Source: VRUE01 sp040508545
GTDB lineage: Bacteria; Actinomycetota; Thermoleophilia; Solirubrobacterales; 70-9
Assembly: GCA_040508545.1 (NCBI GenBank)
Contig: JBEVMR010000046.1
Span: 23,092 to 87,091 of the forward strand
DNA length: 64,000 nucleotides
Direction: 5' to 3'
Position 1 is the stretch's first letter. Each line of letters begins with the position of its first letter. A program made the translations under genes and the position numbers. Positions 38,865 to 47,395 of this stretch are shown piece after piece. The notes beneath the pieces are model-generated. The model made no database searches. It had not been told where the DNA came from and saw only the letters and a list, made by a program, of their open reading frames with translations.

Positions 38865-38922
38865 GGGGGCAGTATCGCCGGTCGGGGCTCTTCGCCTGCC
38901 GCTCGACCACCGCAACGAGCAG

Positions 38923-38995
38923 TACCGCTACGGGGATTCGAACCCCGGTTTCCGGACTGAGAATCCGGCGTCCTAGTCCCCTAGACGATAGCGGC
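38923..38995 (-). tRNA. tRNA-Glu (CTC)
   Basis: Complete cloverleaf on the minus strand. Acceptor GCCGCTA/TAGCGGT with the G1-U72 pair typical of tRNA-Glu, anticodon loop TTCTCAG giving CTC, T loop TTCGAAT, discriminator A, no encoded CCA. It is the integration target of the islet to its left. Confidence 0.95.
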
Positions 38996-39087
38996 GCGGA
39001 GGCGACATTCTAGCGATAGCTCGGGTCGAGCTGATGCGCGGCCCGGCAGCCGGCGAGATGGCCGCAGGCGTTAGATTGCCTGGTCCC

Positions 39088-39171
39088 GCGGCTGTGGCGG
39101 AACTGGTAGACGCGCACGGTTCAGGTCCGTGTGGGCGAGAGCCCGTGGAGGTTCGACTCCTCTCAGCCGCA
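39088..39171 (+). tRNA. tRNA-Leu (CAG)
   Basis: 84 bases with a long variable arm. Acceptor GCGGCTG/CAGCCGC, anticodon stem CACGG/CCGTG with loop TTCAGGT giving CAG, T loop TTCGACT, discriminator A. Confidence 0.95.
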
Positions 39172-39192
39172 TCGAATTGGCCCGCCTGGAGC

Positions 39193-40110
39193 TCAGGCGG
39201 GCTGCCGTGACCCGGCGGCCTCGCCGGCCCTGGCCGCGACGGCGTCGATCTCCTCGACGAACTCGGGCCAGAGCGCCGGAGGCAGATCGTGACCCATGCC
39301 CTCGAAGATGCGCAGGCGGGAGTCGCGGATCGCCTTGGCGGTAGCGCGACCGGCCACGGGCCGGATCAGCGGGTCGCTGCCGCCGTGCAGGACAGTCGCC
39401 GGCAGGCGCAGCCTTTCCAGCGCCGCGGTGCGATCGCCCGAGGCGGTGATCGCGTGAAGCTGGCGGGCGACCCCGGCGCGGCTGTGCGAGCGGTCGTAAG
39501 AGGCGCCGGCGAGCTGGCGAAACCGGGTCTCGTCCATCGGATAAGCGGGCGAGCCGATCGTCTTGAAGGTCCTCACAGTCTGCTCGATCGCCCCCTCCCG
39601 CCCCGCGCTGGGCCGCGCGAACAGCGTGCCGAAGGCCTTCCAGGCCGGCAGCCCGAGCCAGCGGTTGCCGGTCGAGGACATAATCGAAACCAGCGAGCGC
39701 ACCCTCTCCGGATGCTCGATCGCAACGGTCTGGCCGATCATCCCGCCCATCGAGGCGCCAGCCAGGTGCGCGGACTCGATCTCCAGGTAGTCCATCAGCC
39801 CGGTCGTGTCCGCGGCCATGTCGCTCAGCAGGTAGGCGGCCGAGCCGCGGCGACCCAGCAGCATGTCGGTCCGCTTCGGCACCCCGGCGGAGTCGATCTT
39901 GCTCGAGCGGCCGATGTCGCGGTTGTCGAAGCGGACGACGCGGAAGCCGCGCTCGGCCAGCATCGCGCAGAGCTCCTCGTCCCAGGCGAGCATCTGCGTC
40001 GCCAGCCCCATGATCAGCAGCAGCGGCTCGCCGCCCGGATCACCCGTCTCCTGGTAGGCGAGCTCGATCCCGTTGACGGGAGCGAGTCGCTCCTCGCTGA
40101 GACCGCTCAT
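39193..40110 (-). CDS. Alpha/beta hydrolase
   Basis: 305 residues. Oxyanion region LLLIMGLATQM, FDNRDIGRS, nucleophile elbow GASMGG (Ser near 118), acid in LHGGSDPLIRP and His in EGMGHDLPP. Esterase/lactonase-like; the MGLATQ and FDNRDIG motifs are typical of a broad esterase group in actinobacteria. Substrate unknown. A TAACCT box lies 6 bases before the ATG. Confidence 0.88.
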   Translation of the reverse strand: MSGLSEERLAPVNGIELAYQETGDPGGEPLLLIMGLATQMLAWDEELCAMLAERGFRVVRFDNRDIGRSSKIDSAGVPKRTDMLLGRRGSAAYLLSDMAADTTGLMDYLEIESAHLAGASMGGMIGQTVAIEHPERVRSLVSIMSSTGNRWLGLPAWKAFGTLFARPSAGREGAIEQTVRTFKTIGSPAYPMDETRFRQLAGASYDRSHSRAGVARQLHAITASGDRTAALERLRLPATVLHGGSDPLIRPVAGRATAKAIRDSRLRIFEGMGHDLPPALWPEFVEEIDAVAARAGEAAGSRQPA

Positions 40111-40116
40111 CCAGGC

Positions 40117-40122
40117 AGGTTA
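40117..40122 (-). promoter_or_regulatory. -10 box TAACCT, leaderless start
   Basis: TAACCT (minus strand) ends 6 bases before the ATG at 40110. The divergent gene has its own box 12 bases away, so the two promoters overlap. Confidence 0.45.
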
Positions 40123-40134
40123 GCTTCCGCCAGC

Positions 40135-40140
40135 TAAGTT
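40135..40140 (+). promoter_or_regulatory. -10 box TAAGTT, leaderless start
   Basis: TAAGTT ends 8 bases before the ATG at 40149. Confidence 0.45.
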
Positions 40141-40148
40141 GCCAGGCG

Positions 40149-41252
40149 ATGCGCACCGCGATCGTCTCCGACCTCCACTTGGGCAGCGCCTTCGGCGAGG
40201 ATCTGCTGCGCGACGCCAAGGTCCGGGAGGCCCTGCTCGCCGAGCTGAGCGCCGCCGACCGGCTGATCCTGCTCGGCGACGCACTCGAGCTGCGCGAACT
40301 GCCGCTCGCCACGGCCCTCTTGAGCGCCCGGCACTTCTTCGAAGAGCTGGGTGAGGCGATGGCCGGCAGGCCGGTGATCCTCGTACCCGGTAACCACGAC
40401 CACCGACTCGCCGAGCCATTGCTGGAGCAGCTGGCGCTGGCCGGCAGGCCGCTCGAGCTGGAGCATCACGCCGGCCCAGCAGACGAGCCGGCGACCCGAA
40501 TCGCGAGCTGGCTCGGCGACGCCGAGCTGCAGCTCGCCTATCCGGGGATCTGGCTGCGCGAGGACGTCTACGCGACCCACGGCCATTACATGGACTGCTA
40601 CATGAGGCTGCCGCGGCTCGAGTGCATCGCCGCGGCAGCGACGATGCGAACGCTGCGGCCGCTCCCCGAGCAGCCAGCTCCCGCCGACTACGAGCGCATC
40701 CTGCGACCGGTCTACGGCCTCACCTACGGGCTTGCCCAGGGCGGCGTGGCCCGCCGGGCGGCGCGTCCGTCCGAGCGCGCCTGGCGGGCGATCGCAAGCA
40801 GCAACGGGCGCAGCGGAAAGATCCGTCGCACAGCCCTGCGCGCGGCGGTCCCGGCCACGATCTGGGGGGTCAACCGGCTCCTGCGCGCCGAGTTCGACGC
40901 CAGCCTCGACGCGGCGTCGATCTCACACAGCGGAATCGCGGCCGCCACCAAGCTCGCCGGCAAGCTGCGGCTGGGCGCCGCGCACATGATCACCGGTCAT
41001 ACCCACCGAGGCGGTCCGTACGAGGGCGAGGCCGAGTGGCCGATGCCGGGCGGCGGGCGGCTCCACAACACCGGCAGCTGGGTGTTTGCCTCCGCCTTCC
41101 ACCATCCCGGAACTCCCCCTGGTCCTTACTGGCCGGGAACGATCACCTGGTTGGAGGACAGCGGCCCGCCGCGCTATCAGCGACTGCTGCTGGAGCGCTC
41201 GCGCGACGAGCTGGGCGCAACCGTCGACCGGCTCGCCGCCGCGATCGCCTAA
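40149..41252 (+). CDS. Calcineurin-like metallophosphoesterase
   Basis: 367 residues. All five metal motifs are visible: VSDLHLGS (7-14), LLGDALEL, PGNHDHR, ATHGHYMD and ITGHTHRGG. The spacing resembles UDP-2,3-diacylglucosamine pyrophosphatase-like enzymes, but a lipid A role is unlikely in an actinobacterium. A helical insertion (about 165-265) is not recognised. Convergent with the dehalogenase, overlapping by 4 bases. Confidence 0.88.
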   Translation: MRTAIVSDLHLGSAFGEDLLRDAKVREALLAELSAADRLILLGDALELRELPLATALLSARHFFEELGEAMAGRPVILVPGNHDHRLAEPLLEQLALAGRPLELEHHAGPADEPATRIASWLGDAELQLAYPGIWLREDVYATHGHYMDCYMRLPRLECIAAAATMRTLRPLPEQPAPADYERILRPVYGLTYGLAQGGVARRAARPSERAWRAIASSNGRSGKIRRTALRAAVPATIWGVNRLLRAEFDASLDAASISHSGIAAATKLAGKLRLGAAHMITGHTHRGGPYEGEAEWPMPGGGRLHNTGSWVFASAFHHPGTPPGPYWPGTITWLEDSGPPRYQRLLLERSRDELGATVDRLAAAIA

Positions 41253-42142
41253 CGGCTGGAACCGGCGCCGAGCCACTCGGCGACGATCGCGCCGATCTCC
41301 TCACCGGCATCCTCCTGGAGGAAGTGACCGGCGCCCTCGATCGCCCGCGGGGCGGGGAAGTCGAGCTGCAAGGCGACCCGCTCGCCGACCGAGAAAGGCA
41401 GGATCGGGTCGGAGTCGGCCCAGAGGATCAGGGTGGGCCGGTCGTCGACCCGCAACGCATCGGCGACCCGTTTTCCCTCGGCGGCGCCGGGGGCATCGGG
41501 CTCGGTCGGCAGGATCAGCGGGAAGGCGCGAGCGCCCGCCTTCGACTCCGGGCTCGGGTAGGGAGCCTCGTAGGCGGCGATCACCTCATCCCCAGGGTCG
41601 TTAGCGCAGCCGCCGCGCACCAGCATCCCCACGGGGATATCGGCGTTGTCGCGGACGAAGTCGCGAAATTTGAGCCAGACGTCGCTCATCTGCTGGTGAC
41701 CGGTGAAGGGGCCCGTCTCCATGATCACGATGCGGGAGAAGCGATCGGGGTGCTCGACCGCGAGCCGCAGGCCGATCGGCCCGCCCCAGTCATGGACGAC
41801 CGCGGTCGCGTTGCGCACGTCGAGCTCCTCGAGCAGCTTCGAGATCAGCTCGACGTGGCGGTCGTAGGTGTACCAAGCGAGATCGGTGGGCTTGTCGGAG
41901 CGACCGAAGCCGGCGTAGTCGGGGGCGATACAGCGGTAGCCGGCGTCGCGCACCGGCGGGATCACCTTGCGCCAGAGGAACGACCAGGTGGGCTCGCCGT
42001 GGAAGAAGACGACCGGGTCCCCCTCGCCCTCGTCGAGGTAAGCGAGGCGAATTCCGTCGACCTCGCAATAGCTCGACTCGAAAGGAAAGTCGGGCAGCCC
42101 CTGCAGGCTCTCCTCGGGCGTCCTCACCACGTCGCCACTCAC
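41249..42142 (-). CDS. Haloalkane dehalogenase-like hydrolase
   Basis: 297 residues, GTG start. FFHGEPTWSFLWRK, the nucleophile Asp118 in VVHDWGGPIG (Asp instead of Ser, with the halide-binding Trp next to it), acid in LWADSDPILP and His in GAGHFLQED. These features define haloalkane dehalogenases, which hydrolyse carbon-halogen bonds to alcohols. The long cap and the DAPGAAEGKRVADAL region fit subfamily I. The true substrate is unknown. Confidence 0.9.
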   Translation of the reverse strand: MSGDVVRTPEESLQGLPDFPFESSYCEVDGIRLAYLDEGEGDPVVFFHGEPTWSFLWRKVIPPVRDAGYRCIAPDYAGFGRSDKPTDLAWYTYDRHVELISKLLEELDVRNATAVVHDWGGPIGLRLAVEHPDRFSRIVIMETGPFTGHQQMSDVWLKFRDFVRDNADIPVGMLVRGGCANDPGDEVIAAYEAPYPSPESKAGARAFPLILPTEPDAPGAAEGKRVADALRVDDRPTLILWADSDPILPFSVGERVALQLDFPAPRAIEGAGHFLQEDAGEEIGAIVAEWLGAGSSR

Positions 42143-42279
42143 AGCGCGATCATCGCAGTTGGCGCGTGCAGTTGCCTATCCCGACGAATCGCGCCATCGT
42201 ACGTAGCGCAGGAAATGCGCAAGAAACAGCGAAATTGCTGCCGAATCACTCCTCCTCCTCACGCAACGAAAGGGTTGCT

Positions 42280-42666
42280 ATGAATGACGACAGTTTGATC
42301 AGCGGCTGGTGGGTCTTCGCCGGTGTGCTGCTCCTGGTCGCCGGTGTGCTCAACATCATCTACGGCATCGCGGCGATCGGAGACTCGAAGTTCTTCACCG
42401 AGAACGCCACCTACATCCTCAGTGGGCTGAACACCTGGGGCTGGATCATCCTGGTCATCGGCGTGCTCGAGCTCGTCGCCGCTTTCTCGCTCTTCTCCGG
42501 CGGGGAATTCGGCCGCTGGTTCGGCATCTTCATCGCCTCGCTCAACGCGATCGGCGCGCTGCTCTCGATCCCGGCCTACCCGTTCTGGTCGCTGGCGATC
42601 TTCGCCCTCGCGATCATCATCATCTACAAGCTGGCCGAGGGACCGGAAGGCAACCCGATCTCCTAG
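42280..42666 (+). CDS. Four-helix membrane protein (DUF7144-like)
   Basis: 128 residues, ATG after GAAAGG. Four hydrophobic segments: about 8-30 (GWWVFAGVLLLVAGVLNIIY), 52-72, 80-100 and 103-122. SGWWVFAGVLLLVAGVLNII and FGRWFGIFIASLNAIGALLS are typical of small actinobacterial membrane proteins of unknown function (DUF7144 type, from memory). Short tail EGPEGNPIS. Confidence 0.82.
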   Translation: MNDDSLISGWWVFAGVLLLVAGVLNIIYGIAAIGDSKFFTENATYILSGLNTWGWIILVIGVLELVAAFSLFSGGEFGRWFGIFIASLNAIGALLSIPAYPFWSLAIFALAIIIIYKLAEGPEGNPIS

Positions 42667-42675
42667 CGCCGCGGC

Positions 42676-43764
42676 TCAGCCGCGCAGCGGCGAGCCAGAT
42701 ACCTGCTGTGGACGAAGGCCCTGGGCTCCCGGGGCCTTCGTCGTTCCAGCCCCCGTCGCCGCAAGTGGGCCGGGCGCCGCGAGGGTCGACCAGGGAGCGG
42801 GCGTCTGCTCGCGCTCCTCGTAGACGACGTCGACGCCGGCGAGGCGATCCTGCCAACCACGCCGCCGCTGGTCGAAGAGGATGCCGAGGAAGCCGAGCCC
42901 GAAGGGGATCGCGGCGAGAAAGAGGCCGGCCAGTCTCCGCAACGACTTGCGCGGCTTCAGCCCACGCCCCTCGACGCCCAACCTGATGCCGAAGAAGCGC
43001 ATGCCCGGCGTCTGCGCCGCGAGCGACCAGAAGGTGACCATATAGAGGCCGGCGAGCGCTATCCAGGTCGTGCCGCCGAGCGCCAGGGCAAAGCCGGAGA
43101 CGCCGTTGCCGGTGCCGGAGAAGAAGGAGCCGATCAGGGCAACGATCGCGGCCAGGCCGGAGAAGGCGAGGTTGACGATCAGCAGGTCGAGCCCGAAGGC
43201 GAGCGCCCGGGTCAGCGCCCCGGCCCGTTCGGTCGGCTCGCCGCGGCGCTTGCGGAAGGTGATGCCACGCGCCACGCCCTCGACCACGTCGTCGAGGCGG
43301 CGAGTCGTGTCGCCGATCGTGTGGCCGATGTCCTCGATGAAGCCGACGCTCTGGGCGCTGATCGCGGCGCGGATCTCGGGCGCCTCGGCGATCCGCTCGA
43401 CCAGGCGCTGCGCCTCGTCGCTGGCCAGCAGCCGGCGCCAGACCTCGTCGACCATCTCGCTGTCGAGGGCCTCGATCAGGGCCTGCTTGACCGTGTCGCT
43501 CTCGAGCGCGCCGCGGGCCGCCTCTTCGACCAGGGGCCCCTGGAGCACGCGGGTCAGCGCGCGTTCCACGGCCTCGCTCTCGACCGCCGCGACCATCGCC
43601 TCCTCGGCGGCGACCTCCACGGCGCGGTCGATCCCGGTGGCTTTGCCGACCGAGCGGGCGCCGCGCACGCCGGCACCGAGCAGGCGCACCGAGAGCGGCA
43701 GCGGCTTGCCGGCGGGACCTTCGCCCGGCCTGGAATCCTGCTCTGGAGCGGGGCCTTCAGCCAT
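42676..43764 (-). CDS. RDD-family membrane protein
   Basis: 362 residues. Residues 45-175 are a soluble helical region with repeated ES(E/D)xVxxAL(I/T)xxL units, similar to a repeat found in many actinobacterial proteins. Residues 185-315 form the RDD domain: ALTRALAFGLDLLIVN at the start, FWSLAAQTPGMRFFGIRL in the middle and DQRRRGWQDRLAGVDVVY at the end. A TATACT box lies 8 bases before the ATG. The C-terminal tail contains a hairpin sequence at 42711-42742. Confidence 0.85.
   Translation of the reverse strand: MAEGPAPEQDSRPGEGPAGKPLPLSVRLLGAGVRGARSVGKATGIDRAVEVAAEEAMVAAVESEAVERALTRVLQGPLVEEAARGALESDTVKQALIEALDSEMVDEVWRRLLASDEAQRLVERIAEAPEIRAAISAQSVGFIEDIGHTIGDTTRRLDDVVEGVARGITFRKRRGEPTERAGALTRALAFGLDLLIVNLAFSGLAAIVALIGSFFSGTGNGVSGFALALGGTTWIALAGLYMVTFWSLAAQTPGMRFFGIRLGVEGRGLKPRKSLRRLAGLFLAAIPFGLGFLGILFDQRRRGWQDRLAGVDVVYEEREQTPAPWSTLAAPGPLAATGAGTTKAPGAQGLRPQQVSGSPLRG
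42711..42742. terminator. Hairpin at the convergent 42.7 kb junction
   Basis: Bases 42711-42721 and 42732-42742 pair perfectly (11 bp, 10-base loop). It lies inside the last codons of the RDD gene and 45 bases after the plus-strand gene, so it could end the plus-strand transcript. Confidence 0.5.
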
Positions 43765-43772
43765 TGCGGGCG

Positions 43773-43778
43773 AGTATA
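43773..43778 (-). promoter_or_regulatory. -10 box TATACT, leaderless start
   Basis: TATACT (minus strand) ends 8 bases before the ATG at 43764. Confidence 0.5.
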
Positions 43779-43797
43779 CGACCGGCTGGCGGGTTGG

Positions 43798-44280
43798 CTA
43801 AGGCGCCGCAATCCCCAGTGCCCCGAGCAGGCGGTCCACGAGCTCCGCTTGCGCCGGGTTGATCTTGCGGCGCGCCTCCTCCGGGTCGAACCACTCGGCG
43901 CGATCTACCTCGGGGAACTCGCGCATGCTGCCCGAGCGCGGCGGCCACTCGAACTCGAAGCTGTTGCTGTCCAGCTCTGCGGGGTCGAATTCACCCTCGG
44001 CGGCCCAGGCGTGGACGAGCTTCCCGCCTTTCTGGCGGATCGAGCCGAGCTCGATCAGGTCACCGCTGGAGAGCGGCGGCCCGGCGGGCCCTAGCTCCTC
44101 CCCCAGCTCGCGCAGCGCGCACCGGCGCAGATCCTCTCCCGGGTCCGGTTCCCCCTTAGGGATCGACCAGGCGCCGAGGTCTTTCTTCGACCAGTAGGGG
44201 CCGCCGGGATGCACCAGGAGCAACTCGGGTTCGGTGCGGCTACGGAAGAGGACGACCCCGGCGCTCTCCTTCCCAGCCAC
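43798..44280 (-). CDS. NUDIX hydrolase
   Basis: 160 residues from GTG 44280, 7 bases after the upstream stop. The NUDIX box is complete: G-x5-E-x7-R-E-L-x-E-E-x-G, seen as GEPDPGEDLRRCALRELGEE. The start AGVVLFRSRTEPELLLVHPG and WSIPKGEPD suggest a 'predicted NTP pyrophosphohydrolase' subgroup (Ap4A or nucleotide housecleaning). It follows the hydrolase gene in an operon. Confidence 0.9.
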   Translation of the reverse strand: MAGKESAGVVLFRSRTEPELLLVHPGGPYWSKKDLGAWSIPKGEPDPGEDLRRCALRELGEELGPAGPPLSSGDLIELGSIRQKGGKLVHAWAAEGEFDPAELDSNSFEFEWPPRSGSMREFPEVDRAEWFDPEEARRKINPAQAELVDRLLGALGIAAP

Positions 44281-44287
44281 GCGAGCC

Positions 44288-45220
44288 CTAGGCGACGGCG
44301 CGCAGCCGGTTCTTCGCCTGCTGGGCAATCACGGCGGCCCATTCGGAGTCGTCGATGCGAACCGGCGCCGTGGTCGCGAGGAAGTCGGCGAGCACCGTTG
44401 CCAGGCCTTCGGGGTCTTCGAGATGGGGAAAGTGGGCCGCGCGCGGCAGCGTCTCGAAGCGGCAATGCGGGATCGCCTCATGGGCGGCGCGGCCGTGCTC
44501 GATCGGGATCGTCCGGTCCCGCTCACCCCAGACGATCAACGTCGCCATGTCGCCGAGCAGGTAGAGCCGGTCGGCGGCGCTGACGTGCTGGCCGTGGACG
44601 TCGATCACCGAGCGCAGGGTCTGCAGGAAGGCGCGCCGCGAGCCCGGCTCCTGCAGCGGCCGCAGCGCCCGCGCGATCGCCTCCATGTAGACGCCCTTGG
44701 AGCTGCCACGGGTGCGCAGCCGCACCCCGGCGGCGTCGATCGCGTCGACGAGCTGGCGCTGCGCCGCGAGGCGCAGCAGCGGTGAGACGCCCGGCAGCGC
44801 CGCGCCGCGCAGCAGCGGGCTCACCTCACGACCGAGCCCACCGCTGGAGATCAGGACAAGGCGCTCGGTGCGCTGGGGGAATTGGTAGAAGAACTGCATC
44901 GCCACGCCACCGCCGAGCGAGTGGCCGACGATGGTCGCTCGCTCGACCCCAATCGTGGTCAGCAGGTCGCGGATGCTGGCGGCATGGGCGCCGAGCGAGT
45001 AGTCGCCCCGTGGCGTCGCCGAGTCGCCGTGCCCGATCAGGTCCGGGGCGACGACCCGGTAGGAGCCAGCGAGTCTTCCTGCCACCGCCTCCCAGTGGCG
45101 CGAGGAGTTGATCATGCCGTGGATCAGCACCACGGTCGGCCCGCTGCCGGCGACCCGGTAGATCGCGCGGTGACCGTGCAGGTCGACCTCATGGGCCTCG
45201 AACTGGCTGGCCACTTCCAC
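44288..45220 (-). CDS. Alpha/beta hydrolase
   Basis: 310 residues, GTG start with a TAGGGT box 6 bases upstream. LIHGMINSSRHWEAV, APDLIGHGDS, nucleophile GHSLGGGVAMQ (Ser near 105), acid in VWGERDRTIP and His in RAAHFPHLED. Related to the epoxide-hydrolase/haloperoxidase-like group. Substrate unknown. Confidence 0.88.
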   Translation of the reverse strand: MEVASQFEAHEVDLHGHRAIYRVAGSGPTVVLIHGMINSSRHWEAVAGRLAGSYRVVAPDLIGHGDSATPRGDYSLGAHAASIRDLLTTIGVERATIVGHSLGGGVAMQFFYQFPQRTERLVLISSGGLGREVSPLLRGAALPGVSPLLRLAAQRQLVDAIDAAGVRLRTRGSSKGVYMEAIARALRPLQEPGSRRAFLQTLRSVIDVHGQHVSAADRLYLLGDMATLIVWGERDRTIPIEHGRAAHEAIPHCRFETLPRAAHFPHLEDPEGLATVLADFLATTAPVRIDDSEWAAVIAQQAKNRLRAVA

Positions 45221-45226
45221 GCTGAG

Positions 45227-45232
45227 ACCCTA
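45227..45232 (-). promoter_or_regulatory. -10 box TAGGGT, leaderless start
   Basis: TAGGGT (minus strand) ends 6 bases before the GTG at 45220. Confidence 0.5.
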
Positions 45233-45481
45233 ACGCCCCGTCCACTGGGCAAACTTCGGCGCCTCGATGCCGGGCGAGGCGAGCCGGCGCCCGGTGCCCG
45301 CGGCGCGCACCGTGTAGACCCCGGTCGCGTAGCCCTTGACATGCGGGACCTCGCCGACGAAAGCGAGGTTGCGGCCGTTCGGCGAGGTAGGTTCGAGCGA
45401 CGCGGAGATCGTCACCCCGAAAAGAGACGGCGAAAAGACCACCAAGGTCTGAGCCGCCTCACCCCGAAAAGGAGCAGCCCC

Positions 45482-46648
45482 TTGCGACACAAGACCCGGC
45501 TCGCAGCATCGATCGCCCTCTCCAGCCTCGCCCTCTTCGTGGTGGGCTGCGGAGACTCCAGCTCTGACGACAGCGGCTCGGACACGTTCCGCGTCGGTCT
45601 CGAGGCGCCGCTCTCCGGCGAACAGTCGGTGCTCGGCGAGGGGATGCTCAAGGGCGCGGAACTGGCCGCGGCGCAGCTCAACGAAGACGGCGGGATCCGA
45701 GGCAAGGACGTCGAGGTCGTCGCGATCGACGACGCCGCCGACCCCGCCACGGGCGTGAAGGCCGCGAAGGCGGCGATCGAGGAGGGCCTCAACGGCATCG
45801 TCGGCCCCTACAACTCCGGCGTCGGCGTCGAGACCCTGCCCCTCTACATCAAGGCCGGCCTGGTTCCGATCCGCCTCACCTCGGATGCCTCGACCAACGG
45901 CCTCGGCTTCACCCTGCAGCCGATGACCTACCAAATCGCCCCCGTCGCCTCGCAGGCCCTGACCCAGTGGCTCGGCGCCAAGACGGTCGCGATCGCCTAC
46001 GACCCGACCCAGAACTACACCGTCTCCGTGTCCAAGAAGCTGAAAGGCTCGCTGGAGGCGGCCGGCGTCGCCGTGACCGCTTACGAGCAGGTGCAGCCCG
46101 GCAAGAAGAGCTATGCCGACGTCGTCGACAAGCTCGCCGCGGACAAGCCGGACGTGATCTACGCCGCGGTCTACTTCCCCGAGGGCGGTTTGATCGCGAA
46201 GGAGATGCAGCAGGGGAAGGTCGAGTCCCAGTGCATCGCCGACTACGCCTCATACGACACCGGCTTCGTCGAAACGGCCGGCGTCAGCGCCGCACGAGCC
46301 TGCCCCGTGGTCGGCGTGCCCGCGCCAGGGGACTTCTCCGGCGCGGCGGCCAAGGTGGACGAGTACCGCGACGAGTTCGATCAGGAGCCGGGCACCTGGA
46401 GCCCCTACACCTATGACTCGCTGAACTTCCTCGCCGAAGGCATCGAGAAAGCCGGCGGTGCCGAGGCCAAGAAGCTCACCGCCGCGCTCGACGGGGTCGA
46501 GGATTGGAAGGGATGGACCGGCTCGGTCACGATCGACCCCAGCAGCGGCAACCGCCAGCCGGCGACCGTCGTGATCGTCGAAACTGACGAAGAGGGCCAG
46601 CTCCGCGTCGACGAGGACTGGGCGAAGGCGGTCGGCGCCCCCTACTAG
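45482..46648 (+). CDS. Branched-chain amino acid-type substrate-binding lipoprotein
   Basis: 388 residues from TTG 45482, which has AAAAGGAG about 8 bases upstream. Lipoprotein signal ASIALSSLALFVVGC (Cys near 22) and a Ser/Asp-rich tether. Peripla_BP_6 (LivJ-like) fold: FRVGLEAPLSGEQSVLGEGM, GLNGIVGPYNSGVG, PIRLTSDAS. It would deliver a ligand to an ABC importer, but no permease or ATPase genes are adjacent, so it may be an orphan receptor. Confidence 0.9.
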   Translation: MRHKTRLAASIALSSLALFVVGCGDSSSDDSGSDTFRVGLEAPLSGEQSVLGEGMLKGAELAAAQLNEDGGIRGKDVEVVAIDDAADPATGVKAAKAAIEEGLNGIVGPYNSGVGVETLPLYIKAGLVPIRLTSDASTNGLGFTLQPMTYQIAPVASQALTQWLGAKTVAIAYDPTQNYTVSVSKKLKGSLEAAGVAVTAYEQVQPGKKSYADVVDKLAADKPDVIYAAVYFPEGGLIAKEMQQGKVESQCIADYASYDTGFVETAGVSAARACPVVGVPAPGDFSGAAAKVDEYRDEFDQEPGTWSPYTYDSLNFLAEGIEKAGGAEAKKLTAALDGVEDWKGWTGSVTIDPSSGNRQPATVVIVETDEEGQLRVDEDWAKAVGAPY

Positions 46649-47388
46649 GGCGAGCCGACCGGGCCCGGGCGCAAGGCGTCCGGGTCATGGCCGGGAATCA
46701 CGCGGGCGCCGGCGTCCCGCAGGGCACGCAGGCGTTCGGCAGAGTCGCGCTGCACGTCGTGGTCGTCGGCGAAGGCGGGAAACCGGTGGTCGTCGAGGCT
46801 CGACTCGAAGTAGGCGACGTCGGCGCCGAGGACCAGGTCCCCGCCGATGCGGACTGACTGGTGGCCGGGAGTGTGGCCGGGCGTCGACAGCAGCTCGATC
46901 GAGCCGTCGCCGAGGAGATCGTGATCGCCGTCGACGAGGATCAGCTCACGCTCGTCGTCGACGTAGTCGCGCGGGAAGAAGAAATTCCGCTCGATCGAGC
47001 CGGGATCGCTGCCGGCTTCCCATTCGCGGCGCTGGACGACGACCGGGATGCTCGCCGGCAGGAGCGAGAGGCCGCCGGCATGGTCCCAGTGCAGATGCGT
47101 GAGGACGATCTTGTCGATCGTCGCCGGGTCGAGCTGCTCGTCGATGGGCTGGTCGAGCTCGAAGGAGAAGAGGCTCATCGTCTCCGCGCCGCCGTAGAAA
47201 GCCGATGCATCACCGCAGATGCCCGGGTGGAGGCCGGTGTCGATCAGGATCCGCTCGCCGTCGGTCTCGACGACGTATGCAGGGACCGGGAAGCGCATGC
47301 TCTCCGCGGGGTCTTCGCCCTGGCGCCAGATCGCCGCGGATGCGGTCATCCAGCCGACGTTCAGCATCTCGATCTTCACGAATAGCAT
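46645..47388 (-). CDS. Metallo-beta-lactamase fold hydrolase, lactonase-like
   Basis: 247 residues from ATG 47388. Metal motif LTHLHWDHAGGL (H-x-H-x-D-H), His in TPGHTPGHQSV, Asp in LVLGADVAY and final His in VIPGHDPDAL. The order and spacing match the AiiA/AttM type of N-acyl-homoserine lactonases, though other small lactones or esters are possible. Its start codon lies 7 bases from the start of the divergent gene. Confidence 0.88.
   Translation of the reverse strand: MLFVKIEMLNVGWMTASAAIWRQGEDPAESMRFPVPAYVVETDGERILIDTGLHPGICGDASAFYGGAETMSLFSFELDQPIDEQLDPATIDKIVLTHLHWDHAGGLSLLPASIPVVVQRREWEAGSDPGSIERNFFFPRDYVDDERELILVDGDHDLLGDGSIELLSTPGHTPGHQSVRIGGDLVLGADVAYFESSLDDHRFPAFADDHDVQRDSAERLRALRDAGARVIPGHDPDALRPGPVGSP
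47383..47388 (+). promoter_or_regulatory. -10 box TAGCAT overlapping the divergent start codon
   Basis: TAGCAT ends 7 bases before the GTG at 47396 and contains the complement of the ATG of the divergent MBL gene (47386-47388). Confidence 0.4.
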
Positions 47389-47395
47389 TCTGCCG

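Larger units (their letters stand above)
37110..38922. mobile_element. Decayed integrated islet at tRNA-Glu
   Basis: About 1.8 kb between the partial tRNA copy and the 3' end of the intact tRNA-Glu gene. Contents: a small coiled-coil gene, a frameshifted RelE-type toxin and small membrane-protein genes. No integrase or replication gene remains. The base composition appears less GC-rich than the flanks. Confidence 0.6.
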
